51,167 nt of DNA, taken from NCBI RefSeq assembly GCF_000214135.1, contig NZ_AFIE01000022.1, positions 1 through 51,167 of the forward strand. The letters are read 5' to 3'. Source of the DNA: Acinetobacter sp. P8-3-8. Its GTDB lineage: Bacteria > Pseudomonadota > Gammaproteobacteria > Pseudomonadales > Moraxellaceae. Every line of letters begins with the position of its first letter. The stretch's first letter is position 1. This document shows positions 7,718-16,197 of this stretch, one piece after another. The notes under the pieces were generated by a model, which saw only the letters and a program-made list of their open reading frames with translations, was not told where the DNA came from and made no database searches. Made by a program: the position numbers and the translations under genes.

Positions 7718-8875
7718 TTACTGGGTAAAATAATGATCTTGATGTTTACAGCTTCTGCAAAACAAAGTCACATAACTTTCTGCATCATAATCAACCGTCA
7801 ATTCATTGGAACCACAGTACATACAGCGTTTTTGTGAATAAAAATTTAGACGTGATTCTATCTTTTTCCAAGACTTCCAAACAGGTTGAAAAAAGATATT
7901 TTCATCGTAACCCAAAAAACGATAAAAAAGTATTTCACTCATACGACTGAATGGGATATTAGGCGGGCGAGGCAGGGTACTGGTTTCCCATTTTTCAGCC
8001 AAAGCCCGCTCACGATATTGTTGAACAGTTTTCTTTAAAATATTGGTATTAATGAAATTATCATTTCGGACTTGTAACGCTTTCTTTTTATGCAAGTATT
8101 CAAGTGCTGTTTGAATAAGATAAAAGATTTGTCCCACAGCCAAAGTATCGAGTAAGCGATAACAGAACGCTTGGAAATTCTTATTCCCAGAAATTTGAAT
8201 GCCCCAAGTACGACAATAATGTTGGGTAAATTGCACAATTTCCTGATACAACAATACATATAAGGTGTTTTTGACTTCTTCTGCTGTTTTAAACGGAATA
8301 CCTAAACTTAGGTTTTCATAAAACCAATGTCGCAATTGCGTGGTAATACTAAACAGGCTGGGTTCAGAATAGCCATCTAAACGCACATTGATGTAATATT
8401 GATGTGCATCATCACTAAAGTCTTTTGGTGTCAGAATATTGTCTTTGATCAACTGATTTAAAAGCTGGCTTTGAAAATAGTAATTCGGCGTAATGGGATG
8501 ATATTTAATCACTTCCCAATCGATAAATTCTTGATGTGTTGTATTTTCATGGACTTGATTGTCTAAAATACTCAATAGAAATAATTTATGTAAGAAGCTT
8601 AATTGGTTCAGACCGAATTCGAAATTGTCTTTTTTCTTACTATATTTACGAGCTTCTTGCTGACGTGTTTCTTTCATCAATTTTTTACGTTTGTTTTGGC
8701 ATGTTTCACAATGACAAGTGAGTTGTTCATTTTGAAAAACTTGATGATGGCAATGGCTACATTGATGAAAATGAATTTCTTTTTCAAATTCTTCAGCTTC
8801 AACATAGTACATACTCGCTTGGCAGAGCGGGCAAAAGGTACTTTCATCAAGCTGTTTTTGGAGAATTTGAAGCAT
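7718..8875 (-). CDS. Hypothetical protein with N- and C-terminal zinc ribbons
   Basis: An unrecognised 385-aa protein. The N-terminus has a cluster of paired cysteines (C15/C18, C39/C42, C54/C56/C59) and the C-terminus another two pairs (C351/C354, C373/C376), each spaced like a zinc ribbon. Between them is about 280 residues of predicted helical sequence with no known motif, and a Lys-rich stretch follows the first cluster at about 63-83. There is no signal peptide or membrane segment, so it is probably cytoplasmic, perhaps nucleic-acid binding. It precedes thiM by 9 bp in what looks like a two-gene operon. A link with thiamine metabolism is only suggested by position. Confidence 0.75.
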   Translation of the reverse strand: MLQILQKQLDESTFCPLCQASMYYVEAEEFEKEIHFHQCSHCHHQVFQNEQLTCHCETCQNKRKKLMKETRQQEARKYSKKKDNFEFGLNQLSFLHKLFLLSILDNQVHENTTHQEFIDWEVIKYHPITPNYYFQSQLLNQLIKDNILTPKDFSDDAHQYYINVRLDGYSEPSLFSITTQLRHWFYENLSLGIPFKTAEEVKNTLYVLLYQEIVQFTQHYCRTWGIQISGNKNFQAFCYRLLDTLAVGQIFYLIQTALEYLHKKKALQVRNDNFINTNILKKTVQQYRERALAEKWETSTLPRPPNIPFSRMSEILFYRFLGYDENIFFQPVWKSWKKIESRLNFYSQKRCMYCGSNELTVDYDAESYVTLFCRSCKHQDHYFTQ

Positions 8876-9019
8876 AATTGGCTATAAAAAAGGATAATTT
8901 TAGATTATACACATCTATACGATTGAAAGATGATTACTGAAAATGAATGACCAATTAATTTCACAAGTGCAAGTGCTTAGTTGTTCAGTATTTTTAAAAG
9001 GTAGACTTTAATTTAGATA

Positions 9020-9094
9020 TTAGTAGATGATAAATAGCAACATTACTCCTAACCCACACACTGCCAAAGTCAGTAAATCGGCAAATAGAATTGA
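9020..9094 (-). pseudogene. Possible C-terminal remnant of a membrane protein
   Basis: Between two in-frame stops on the minus strand lie 24 codons reading SILFADLLTLAVCGLGVM then LLFIIY and stop. The composition is that of a final transmembrane helix of a larger transporter or membrane enzyme, yet no upstream start or ribosome binding site exists and the frame is closed just before it. It may be the tail of a deleted gene. A chance hydrophobic frame in AT-rich DNA cannot be excluded. The rest of 8876-9161 shows nothing recognisable. Confidence 0.25.
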
Positions 9095-9161
9095 TTAAAA
9101 TTCTACTTACCTTGCTTTTTTATATGACTGTGCTATTTATTAAGTGATTAAAAATAAACAA

Positions 9162-9425
9162 CTAATACGCCGTAGGGCAGGGTAATTCTGAATCTTCAAA
9201 ATGATTCATTTTAGCTTGAATTAAGGCTCTTGCCTTTTTATGGGATACTTTGTGCTGTCCTAGCGAATTATATTGTTGCAAAATCGCACAAACATCTTCT
9301 TTTTGCAGAGCAACACCTTCACAGGTCATAAACATGGCAATGACTTGATGATCAAGTTTGGCGTTATTCAACATTTGCATCGTTTTGATATTTTCAATAC
9401 GGACAATATGGTCTTTAAAAATCAT
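9162..9425 (-). CDS. Small hypothetical protein, 87 aa
   Basis: I do not recognise this protein. The longest frame extends to 9560, but I place the start at the ATG at 9425. GAGGTG lies 5 nt before it on the minus strand, and the extra N-terminal residues look like untranslated leader. The 87-aa product begins MIFKDHIVRI, is mixed in charge, and has no signal peptide or membrane segment. Its middle and end (VSHKKARALIQAK) are basic and helical. Gene-free DNA lies on both sides, so context gives no clue to function. Confidence 0.55.
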   Translation of the reverse strand: MIFKDHIVRIENIKTMQMLNNAKLDHQVIAMFMTCEGVALQKEDVCAILQQYNSLGQHKVSHKKARALIQAKMNHFEDSELPCPTAY

Positions 9426-9709
9426 GTTGCACCTCATTTTATTGTTTGATTCTTCATTGTGCGTCTTGCACAGATTTAAACAAGCAAGAACTGTGCTCAA
9501 AATGTAGTCAGTTTGCAAATAATGTAATTTTTGATGTTGCGAAATAAATTGAATAAACACAATAAACAGTCAAAAGCCATGTAAAGGGAACGTGAATTTA
9601 AACTGTAAAATAGCCTAAGCAAATTTAGGATAGATATGATATACGCATAATATTGAAGCAGATGGATTGTGATACTTTTTATTGATTTGATGATCCTTAG
9701 GAGTGATCA

Positions 9710-9897
9710 ATGAATTTCATTGCTTAAATTTAGTAGAGTATTCTCTTGATTATTCTGTTTACATCATTTGGCAGACAACCCAGCTTATTTAAGCGATAAA
9801 GGTATGTTGATTCACAATTCTTCTTATTATGAGTAAATCTATTCTCATTTTAATGGTAACCAAGCCAGTGATACAGTGAATGTATTCAAGCTTGCTT
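9710..9897 (+). pseudogene. Decayed reading frame next to MITE 2
   Basis: A strong ribosome binding site (AGGAG) precedes an ATG at 9710, but that frame stops after five codons. In another frame, sequence from about 9750 reads like protein (LHHLADNPAYLSDKGMLIH, then NSSYYE), meets one stop, then continues IYSHFNGNQASDTVNVFKLA to a stop at the edge of MITE 2. The mix of a good start signal with broken, protein-like frames suggests a degraded gene. I cannot name the family. The remainder of 9426-9709 and 10212-10445 shows no gene. Confidence 0.3.
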
Positions 9898-10209
9898 AGG
9901 GTCTGTTGACATTTCATAAATGGCTTGCGTTGTAGGCTAAAATTGAGCAGACGAGGAATGAAACGAAGAGAATAGCGAGACTATTTTCAAGTTTCATAAC
10001 GAAGGCTGAGATAATTTTAGCCACAACCCTGAGCAAGAACAAAGCACTGCTTTGTTCGCAGCGCAAGGCGCAGCGGGGGACTAGAGTGTTTTTTGACGCT
10101 ACGTTGTTGTGAACTACTCATTTAGAATGACTAAATTTCGTATTTCACGCCTAGTATCGCCTAAAAAACACTCATAGTCGCAAACATAGACGAATTGTCA
10201 ACAGACCCT
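9898..10209. mobile_element. MITE-like element, 312 bp, with 14-bp perfect inverted ends
   Basis: The ends AGGGTCTGTTGACA (9898-9911) and TGTCAACAGACCCT (10196-10209) are perfect inverted repeats. They extend to 16 bp if the flanking TT/AA is counted, consistent with a TA target duplication. Inside is a 21-nt near-palindrome (10037-10046 with 10048-10057). There is no transposase frame. Such short elements are moved in trans by a transposase recognising the same ends; none is present in this window. It lies in the gap between the 87-aa gene and pepN, just after a decayed reading frame. Confidence 0.75.
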
Positions 10210-10445
10210 AATGATATTGCAGAATTTTTGCATTTATATTTATCAGTAATCATTTAATTTTTTTGTAAAAAAGTTGTATAAATAAAGTTTAATCCGCATG
10301 ATTTTTGCATTTCAAGATTGAAATTAATTTCACGCAGACCCATATAGAAATTAAGCAACAGCACAGACAAATTGTGAAATTTGACTTATGCTCAAAAGAC
10401 TTCACAACGATAAGTCTAAGCTAAACAACAGAATTAGGACATTAT

Positions 10446-13055
10446 ATGAATATTGCGGCAAACCCAGTAGTTGAAGCAGATCAAACGGTATATTTAAAAG
10501 ATTATCAAAAGCCTTCTTTTCTTGTAGATTCAATCCAACTTGATATTCAGGTTTACGATGATCACACCAATGTAAATTCGAAGTTAGTCATGAAAAGACA
10601 AGCTGCTGGCGCTTTGGTTTTGTTGGGGCGGGATCTTGAATTAAAATCAATTTCTATCAATGGTAAGCAACTTACTGAAAGTGAGTACACGTTAGATTCT
10701 GAACAACTGGTGATTCCAAATGCACCTGATCATGCTGTTGTTGAAACAAGTGTTGTGATTCATCCTGAAACGAATACACAACTTGAAGGTTTGTATCTCG
10801 CTGGTGGTGATTTATTCGTTACTCAAAACGAACCTGAAGGTTTCCGTAAAATCACCTTCTACCCAGACCGTCCAGATGTTTTATCAGTATTTACCACACG
10901 TGTTGAAGCTGATAAAAAATACCCAGTGCTTTTAGCCAATGGTAACTTGATCGAAGCAGGTGAAGCGGCAAACAATCGTCATTATACGATTTGGGAAGAT
11001 CCAACTAAAAAACCTGCTTACTTATTCGCTTGTGTGATAGGTGATTTGGCTGTACTTAAAGATCGCTATACCACTTCAGAAGGTCGTGACGTTGCTTTAG
11101 AAATCTATGCAGAAGAAAAAGATATTCCAAAGTGTCATATTGCCATGGAAGCTCTAAAACATTCGATGCGTTGGGATGAAGAGCATTATGGTCGCCCATA
11201 TGATCTTGATAATTATATGATCGTTGCAACGAGCCAGTTCAACATGGGCGCAATGGAAAATAAAGGTTTAAATATTTTCAATACCGCATGTGTTTTAGCC
11301 GATGAAGAATATACAACTGACTTGGCGATCATGCGTGTACAGTCTGTGATTGCTCATGAGTATTTCCATAACTGGACAGGTAACCGTATTACGTGTCGTG
11401 ACTGGTTCCAATTGTGTCTAAAAGAAGGCTTAACAGTTTTCCGTGATCAGTCATTCTCTGAGGATTTACAATCTGCGGCAGTACAACGTATCGACGATGT
11501 GGCTGTATTAAAAGCACACCAATTTCCAGAAGATGCAGGCCCGTTATCGCACCCACCACGTCCAGATCATTTTGTTGAAATTAATAACTTTTATACGGCA
11601 ACAGTGTACGAAAAAGGTGCAGAAATTAACCGTATGATGGCGACATTACTCGGTAAAGAGAAATTCCGTAAAGGTACAGACGAATATTTCTTACGCCATG
11701 ATGGTCAAGCGGTAACAGTTGAAGATTGGGTTGCGGCTTTAACAGCGGGTTCAGGTGTAGATTTATCACCATTCTTGATTTGGTACAACCAACCAGGTAC
11801 GCCAAAACTTGAAGCGCAAGGTGAATATGATGCAGCAAATCAAATTTATCGTTTAAGCTTTAAACAGAGTCTAAAAGAACATCCGAAATATCCAAATCTT
11901 AAAGCTGTGCCGATTCCTGTAGCTTTGGCGTTGTTCAATGCAGAAACAGGTGAGCAATATACGCTTCATTCTGATGCTTTGGTTGAAAATGATGTCAAAG
12001 ATGGTGTGTATTTATTTGATCAAGATAAAGCGACGATTGAATTTACAGGTGTTACTCAAAAACCTGTGGCATCGTTATTGCGTAATTTCTCCGCACCTGT
12101 AAATCTTGAATTTAATTATTCAGATGAAGAGCTTGCATTCCTATTGCAATACGAAACCAATGGTTTTAACCAATGGCAGGCGACTCAAACCTTACTTGAG
12201 CGTATTTTGTTGAATGGTCACGATGCACAAGTCTATATCAATGCGATTCAACAGGCTTTACCATTTGTGATTGCAAAAGATCCGCTATTGGCTTCTCGTC
12301 TATTTGATGTGCCTACAGAAGGCTATTTAGGTAGTCGTATTGATACGGATTATAATCCTGTTGTAGTGAATGAAGCACGTGAGGCTTTATTAAATCAATT
12401 GGCTAAAATCCTAGGTGATTTTGCTAAAGAAACCTATTTATCACTTGACCCTGATACGCAAAATGAATTTTCTCAAGCAATGGGTGTACGTGCGTTGAAA
12501 AATATCATGTTGAGTTTTATGGCGCGTCAAGGTAATGCTGATGTGTTTGATTTGGCGTATGCGCAGTATAAAAATACAGGCAATATGTCTGAACGTTTAG
12601 GTGCACTTAAAGTATTGGTTTGGAATGATGCACCACAAGCCAAAGATGCTTTGCAAGATTTCTATAATCGTTTTAAAGATGAAGATTTGTCAATGGATCA
12701 GTGGTTTATGATTCAAGCTGCACATCCAAAAGCGACTGCTGAAACCATTCAGTATTTAACCTCACATCCAGATTATGATTTGGGTACACCAAACCGTATC
12801 CGTTCGGTGAGTGGTGGTTTAAATGCTAATCCTGTGAATACGTGGAGCTTTGGTATTCAGCATTTTGTAGATTTGGCGAAGTATTTAGATGAGAAAAATC
12901 CGATTGTTGGTTCTCGTTTATTACAAGTTTTAACTCGTTGGTACACATTAGCTGAACCGCAACGCAGTGAAGTTAAATCAGCACTTGAAGCGTTAAAACC
13001 GCAAGTGAAGTCTAAAAATGTCAGTGAAACATTGAATAGTATGTTAAGTGTTTAA
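10446..13055 (+). CDS. pepN: Aminopeptidase N
   Basis: Zinc metallopeptidase of the M1 family, removing N-terminal residues from peptides in the cytoplasm. At 869 aa it matches E. coli PepN in length. The exopeptidase motif GAMEN is at 268-272 and the zinc site HEYFH at 304-308 with the third ligand Glu327; all catalytic residues are intact. The four-domain layout (N-terminal beta domain, thermolysin-like centre, beta sandwich, helical C-terminus) fits the length. It is a single-gene unit with a long upstream non-coding region containing MITE 2 and its own terminator downstream. The start is well supported, though the ribosome binding site (AGGAC) is moderate. Confidence 0.97.
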   Translation: MNIAANPVVEADQTVYLKDYQKPSFLVDSIQLDIQVYDDHTNVNSKLVMKRQAAGALVLLGRDLELKSISINGKQLTESEYTLDSEQLVIPNAPDHAVVETSVVIHPETNTQLEGLYLAGGDLFVTQNEPEGFRKITFYPDRPDVLSVFTTRVEADKKYPVLLANGNLIEAGEAANNRHYTIWEDPTKKPAYLFACVIGDLAVLKDRYTTSEGRDVALEIYAEEKDIPKCHIAMEALKHSMRWDEEHYGRPYDLDNYMIVATSQFNMGAMENKGLNIFNTACVLADEEYTTDLAIMRVQSVIAHEYFHNWTGNRITCRDWFQLCLKEGLTVFRDQSFSEDLQSAAVQRIDDVAVLKAHQFPEDAGPLSHPPRPDHFVEINNFYTATVYEKGAEINRMMATLLGKEKFRKGTDEYFLRHDGQAVTVEDWVAALTAGSGVDLSPFLIWYNQPGTPKLEAQGEYDAANQIYRLSFKQSLKEHPKYPNLKAVPIPVALALFNAETGEQYTLHSDALVENDVKDGVYLFDQDKATIEFTGVTQKPVASLLRNFSAPVNLEFNYSDEELAFLLQYETNGFNQWQATQTLLERILLNGHDAQVYINAIQQALPFVIAKDPLLASRLFDVPTEGYLGSRIDTDYNPVVVNEAREALLNQLAKILGDFAKETYLSLDPDTQNEFSQAMGVRALKNIMLSFMARQGNADVFDLAYAQYKNTGNMSERLGALKVLVWNDAPQAKDALQDFYNRFKDEDLSMDQWFMIQAAHPKATAETIQYLTSHPDYDLGTPNRIRSVSGGLNANPVNTWSFGIQHFVDLAKYLDEKNPIVGSRLLQVLTRWYTLAEPQRSEVKSALEALKPQVKSKNVSETLNSMLSV

Positions 13056-13083
13056 TTGATATTCATAGATTGATTTTTAAGGT

Positions 13084-13117
13084 ATCCCTCTTATTTCGAT
13101 AGGAGGGATTTTTTTTG
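13084..13117 (+). terminator. Terminator after pepN
   Basis: ATCCCTC (13084-13090) pairs with GAGGGAT (13103-13109), followed by eight T. Confidence 0.88.
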
Positions 13118-13288
13118 AGATGGAAAAATTCATTTTAAATATCTAGTTCACGGATTATTTTATAACAATCAATCATTCTTAGAACTGAACCCTATTCATC
13201 TCCAACTGAATAGCATTCATGCAATCAAGTATCCATAAAATGCGTGAGCATGGTTTAATAGCAACCATCATATCACCGTGTTTTTAAT

Positions 13289-13963
13289 GTGTTTTTACAA
13301 TCCTCAAAATTAACCATTCCGACAGCAACGCATGATTATCCTGAATGGCACAAAGGGCGCGAGCACTATGCACTGTGGTATATTGAAATTCATCAACCTG
13401 AACTGATTGCATATTTAAATCAGCTTCGACAACATTTTTCTAATTATCTATTACAACCCAATATTCGTCAGTTTCATATCACCTTATACATTTGCGGATT
13501 TTTAAAACAAGATTCTATTCAATATGACGATGATTTTGCACAAGACCAGTTTCAGCAACAATTAACACGATTAGAAAGTATCAATTTTAAAACGTTTAAA
13601 CTCAGCACAGGGCAAATCAAAAGTTTTGAAAGTGCCTTATTTGTTGAGATATTGGATATTGAAAATAGCCTAAGCAAAATAAGAAAATTATTCTCTAGTT
13701 GCCATCAAGAAATTGCCGCACTAAATTATTGTCCTCACATTACATTAGGCTTATATCAAGCAGCATTTGAGTCTGAACAGATTTTCGAAGAAATTTCAGC
13801 GATAAAACAAAAAACTTTTGAAATTTCAATTGATCATCTCACTTTTGGGATGTATAAAGCCAAAATTTTACAAGGCAAACTCTATCCCTTGTATCAATAT
13901 AAATTCGGTCAATACAATGACCAGCCAGCTTTATTTCAGGAGCAAAACACATGTTGCAATTAA
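13289..13963 (+). CDS. 2H phosphoesterase (2'-5' RNA ligase-like), first gene of the cob operon
   Basis: Predicted member of the 2H phosphoesterase superfamily, 224 aa, with the two diagnostic HxT motifs: H63-I-T65 and H150-I-T152, each within a hydrophobic strand. Family members open 2',3'-cyclic phosphates or act on related RNA or nucleotide esters. The reading frame begins with GTG and no strong ribosome binding site is visible, so the start is uncertain by a few residues. Its 3' end overlaps cobU by 13 bp, which argues for translational coupling and co-transcription with the cobalamin genes. A role in recycling a cyclic nucleotide by-product of corrinoid metabolism is only a guess. Confidence 0.75.
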   Translation: MFLQSSKLTIPTATHDYPEWHKGREHYALWYIEIHQPELIAYLNQLRQHFSNYLLQPNIRQFHITLYICGFLKQDSIQYDDDFAQDQFQQQLTRLESINFKTFKLSTGQIKSFESALFVEILDIENSLSKIRKLFSSCHQEIAALNYCPHITLGLYQAAFESEQIFEEISAIKQKTFEISIDHLTFGMYKAKILQGKLYPLYQYKFGQYNDQPALFQEQNTCCN

Positions 13964-14472
13964 TATTGGGTGGTGCTCGATCTGGAAAAAGCCGATTGGC
14001 TGAACAGACAGCAATTCATTCAGAAAAATCAGTGTTTTATATTGCTACAGCTCAGGCTACTGATGATGAAATGCATGAACGGATTTCACATCACCAGTCA
14101 CAACGTCCTAGTGAATGGATTGTGATCGAAGAGCCTTTATATTTAGCGGATTGCATACAAAAAATTGATGCAGTAGGGCAAGTGATTTTAATTGACTGCT
14201 TAACACTTTGGATGAGCAATTTACTGATGCATTCCGATTCTGATTTACAAATAAATCAATGTCAGAAATTTTTAGCACTGCTTCCACAGTTGCAATCTGA
14301 CATTATTCTCGTAAGTAATGAAACTGGATTAGGCGTTGTTCCAATGGGTGAAATTACCCGAAAGTTTGTGGATGAATCAGGTCGCTTACATCAACAGTTA
14401 GGACAAATTGCCGATAAAGTTGTGTTCTGTGTGGCAGGTTTTCCAATGATTTTAAAAGGAGATAAGCAATGA
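13951..14472 (+). CDS. cobU: Adenosylcobinamide kinase / adenosylcobinamide-phosphate guanylyltransferase
   Basis: Bifunctional enzyme that phosphorylates adenosylcobinamide and then transfers GMP to it, making AdoCbi-GDP for nucleotide-loop assembly. It has 173 aa, typical of the family. The P-loop GGARSGKS is at residues 7-14, and the HHQSQRP segment near 50 lies where the guanylylated histidine is found. An ISNE-type segment (VSNETGLGVVP) and a late REVD-like stretch follow the family pattern. An AGGAG site precedes the ATG. The gene overlaps the 2H phosphoesterase upstream and cobT downstream (by 4 bp), so the genes are likely one transcript. Called cobP in aerobic-pathway nomenclature. 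Confidence 0.95.
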   Translation: MLQLILGGARSGKSRLAEQTAIHSEKSVFYIATAQATDDEMHERISHHQSQRPSEWIVIEEPLYLADCIQKIDAVGQVILIDCLTLWMSNLLMHSDSDLQINQCQKFLALLPQLQSDIILVSNETGLGVVPMGEITRKFVDESGRLHQQLGQIADKVVFCVAGFPMILKGDKQ

Positions 14473-15521
14473 AGTGGTGGTCAGATGCCTGTAAGGTTGC
14501 AAATGCTGATGTAAGAAAACTAGCAGAAGAACGTCAGCAACAATTGACGAAGCCAACAGGTTCACTCTCTGTATTGGAAAATATTGCCATTCAATTAGCC
14601 GCTTTACAAAATAATCCACAGCCAAATGTGAATTACCCTTGGATTGCTATTTTCGCAGGTGATCATGGGGTGATGGAAGAAAATATTTCGGCATATCCGC
14701 AAGCAGTTACTCGTCAAATGCTACAAAATTTCGCCACAGGTGGTGCATGTATTAGTGTAATTGCAAAAGAATACAGTGCAATTTTACAAGTGATTGATTG
14801 TGGTTCAGTCGGTGGTGATTATGAATATGCGGGTGTAGAGCGTCATTGTATTGCTCAAGGGACTGCAAATTTCGCAAAACAAGCTGCTATGACTGAAGAG
14901 CAATGCATTCAAGCAATGAATTTAGGTTGTGAAAGCGTAGAAAAAGCCATTGCCAATGGTGCATCTATTTACATTGCAGGGGAAATGGGGATAGGAAATA
15001 CATGTTCCGCCTCTGCGCTTTCTTGTCTATTATTAAACGAAACTGCTGAGCAGTTAACAGGTGTCGGTACAGGGATTCGTGCAGAACAATTACAACATAA
15101 AAAAGATATTATTCAGCAAGCGATTCAATTGCATCAAAACCATGTTGCCGATGATCCATTGAAAATATTATGTGCAGTTGGTGGCTTGGAAATTGCAGCG
15201 ATGACAGGGGCTTATATTCGCTGTGCGCAGTTGGGTTTAGCCGTTATTATTGATGGTTTTATTAGTACAGTTTCAGCCTTAATTGCAGTTCGTTTAAATC
15301 CAGAAGCGCGCCAATGGATGATATTCGGTCATCAATCAGCAGAGTATGGGCATCGTCGTTTACTCGAGGAATTGAATGCTGACCCATTGTTGAAGTTGAA
15401 CTTACGCTTAGGTGAAGGCAGTGGTGCAGGGGCTGCTTTAGGTATTATCAAGTTAGCATGTAGTTTACATAATAATATGGCGACTTTTGCTGAAGCAGCC
15501 GTGATTGGTGAAAAGGTTTAA
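14469..15521 (+). CDS. cobT: Nicotinate-nucleotide--dimethylbenzimidazole phosphoribosyltransferase
   Basis: Activates the cobalamin lower ligand by transferring phosphoribose from nicotinate mononucleotide to 5,6-dimethylbenzimidazole, giving alpha-ribazole phosphate. It has 350 aa, the usual size. Signatures include TKPTGSLSVLE near the N-terminus, FAGDHGVMEE, GEMGIGNT and the C-terminal glycine-rich LGEGSGAGAALG region bearing the catalytic glutamate. The start overlaps the cobU stop as ATGA, and an AGGAG site precedes it. Its presence with cobU, cobC and cobS gives the whole lower-loop assembly branch. No corrin-ring genes are in the window. Confidence 0.96.
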   Translation: MKWWSDACKVANADVRKLAEERQQQLTKPTGSLSVLENIAIQLAALQNNPQPNVNYPWIAIFAGDHGVMEENISAYPQAVTRQMLQNFATGGACISVIAKEYSAILQVIDCGSVGGDYEYAGVERHCIAQGTANFAKQAAMTEEQCIQAMNLGCESVEKAIANGASIYIAGEMGIGNTCSASALSCLLLNETAEQLTGVGTGIRAEQLQHKKDIIQQAIQLHQNHVADDPLKILCAVGGLEIAAMTGAYIRCAQLGLAVIIDGFISTVSALIAVRLNPEARQWMIFGHQSAEYGHRRLLEELNADPLLKLNLRLGEGSGAGAALGIIKLACSLHNNMATFAEAAVIGEKV

Positions 15522-15567
15522 TCGTCGGTTTGGTCATTGGTTTAGTTAAAAGTAAAGTAGAAGAAAA

Positions 15568-16197
15568 ATGACGTTGAGAATTGATTTACTACGCCATGGG
15601 GAAACTACACTTGGTCATACTTTGCGTGGTTCTACGGATGATGATTTGACAGCATTGGGGTGGCAACAGATGCAGCAAGCTGTGCAAATCACGGATCAAG
15701 ACTCAACGTTTCAAACTCTTGGGCAAAAACCTTGGGATATGGTTTTTTCTTCTTCGTTAAAACGCTGTTGTTTATTCGCTGAAGTGATTTCCAAACAGTT
15801 CAATATTCCATTGGTCATCGATTCACAATTGCAAGAAATGCATTTTGGTGACTGGGAAGGCGTTGTCATTCAACAGATATATGAAAATGATCCTGAATTA
15901 TTAGCGAATTTTTGGCAACAACCTACTCAATTTACGCCACCAAATGCAGAAAGCATGCAAAAATTTTCTATGCGTATTCAAAATGCATTACACAATATTC
16001 AACAATATATGCTGCAAAAAAATGTACAAAGGGCATTGGTTGTGACGCATGGTGGTGTGATTAAGCTTTTAAAATGTATGGCTACTCAACAACCTTTAGA
16101 TGATATTTTGAAAATGTCTGCAGAATTAGGGCAGTTGAATTGTTTTCTTTTAGACTATGAAATAATGAAGCTGGAATGGTTGGGAGAGAAAATATGA
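15568..16197 (+). CDS. cobC: Alpha-ribazole phosphatase (histidine phosphatase family)
   Basis: Predicted alpha-ribazole-5'-phosphate phosphatase of the phosphoglycerate-mutase-like superfamily, 209 aa. The catalytic RHG motif appears in LLRHGETTLG at the N-terminus. The second-half histidine is in VVTHGGVIKLL, and a conserved glutamate-containing MHFGDWEG stretch lies mid-protein. Its assignment to cobalamin rather than to general phosphatase function rests on its place between cobT and cobS. It is 46 bp after cobT and overlaps cobS by an ATGA junction. Confidence 0.88.
   Translation: MTLRIDLLRHGETTLGHTLRGSTDDDLTALGWQQMQQAVQITDQDSTFQTLGQKPWDMVFSSSLKRCCLFAEVISKQFNIPLVIDSQLQEMHFGDWEGVVIQQIYENDPELLANFWQQPTQFTPPNAESMQKFSMRIQNALHNIQQYMLQKNVQRALVVTHGGVIKLLKCMATQQPLDDILKMSAELGQLNCFLLDYEIMKLEWLGEKI

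Noticed and set aside
8603-8887. 94-residue plus-strand frame inside the zinc-ribbon gene
   Set aside because: It is the antisense of a well-supported coding region and looks like a chance hydrophobic frame.
8876-9019. TPP riboswitch upstream of the zinc-ribbon/thiM pair
   Set aside because: No CTGAGA-type or partner thi-box sequence is visible on the minus strand.
13118-13288. Cobalamin riboswitch ahead of the cob operon
   Set aside because: I looked for a B12-box-like conserved core and a regulatory hairpin before the first gene and found neither.
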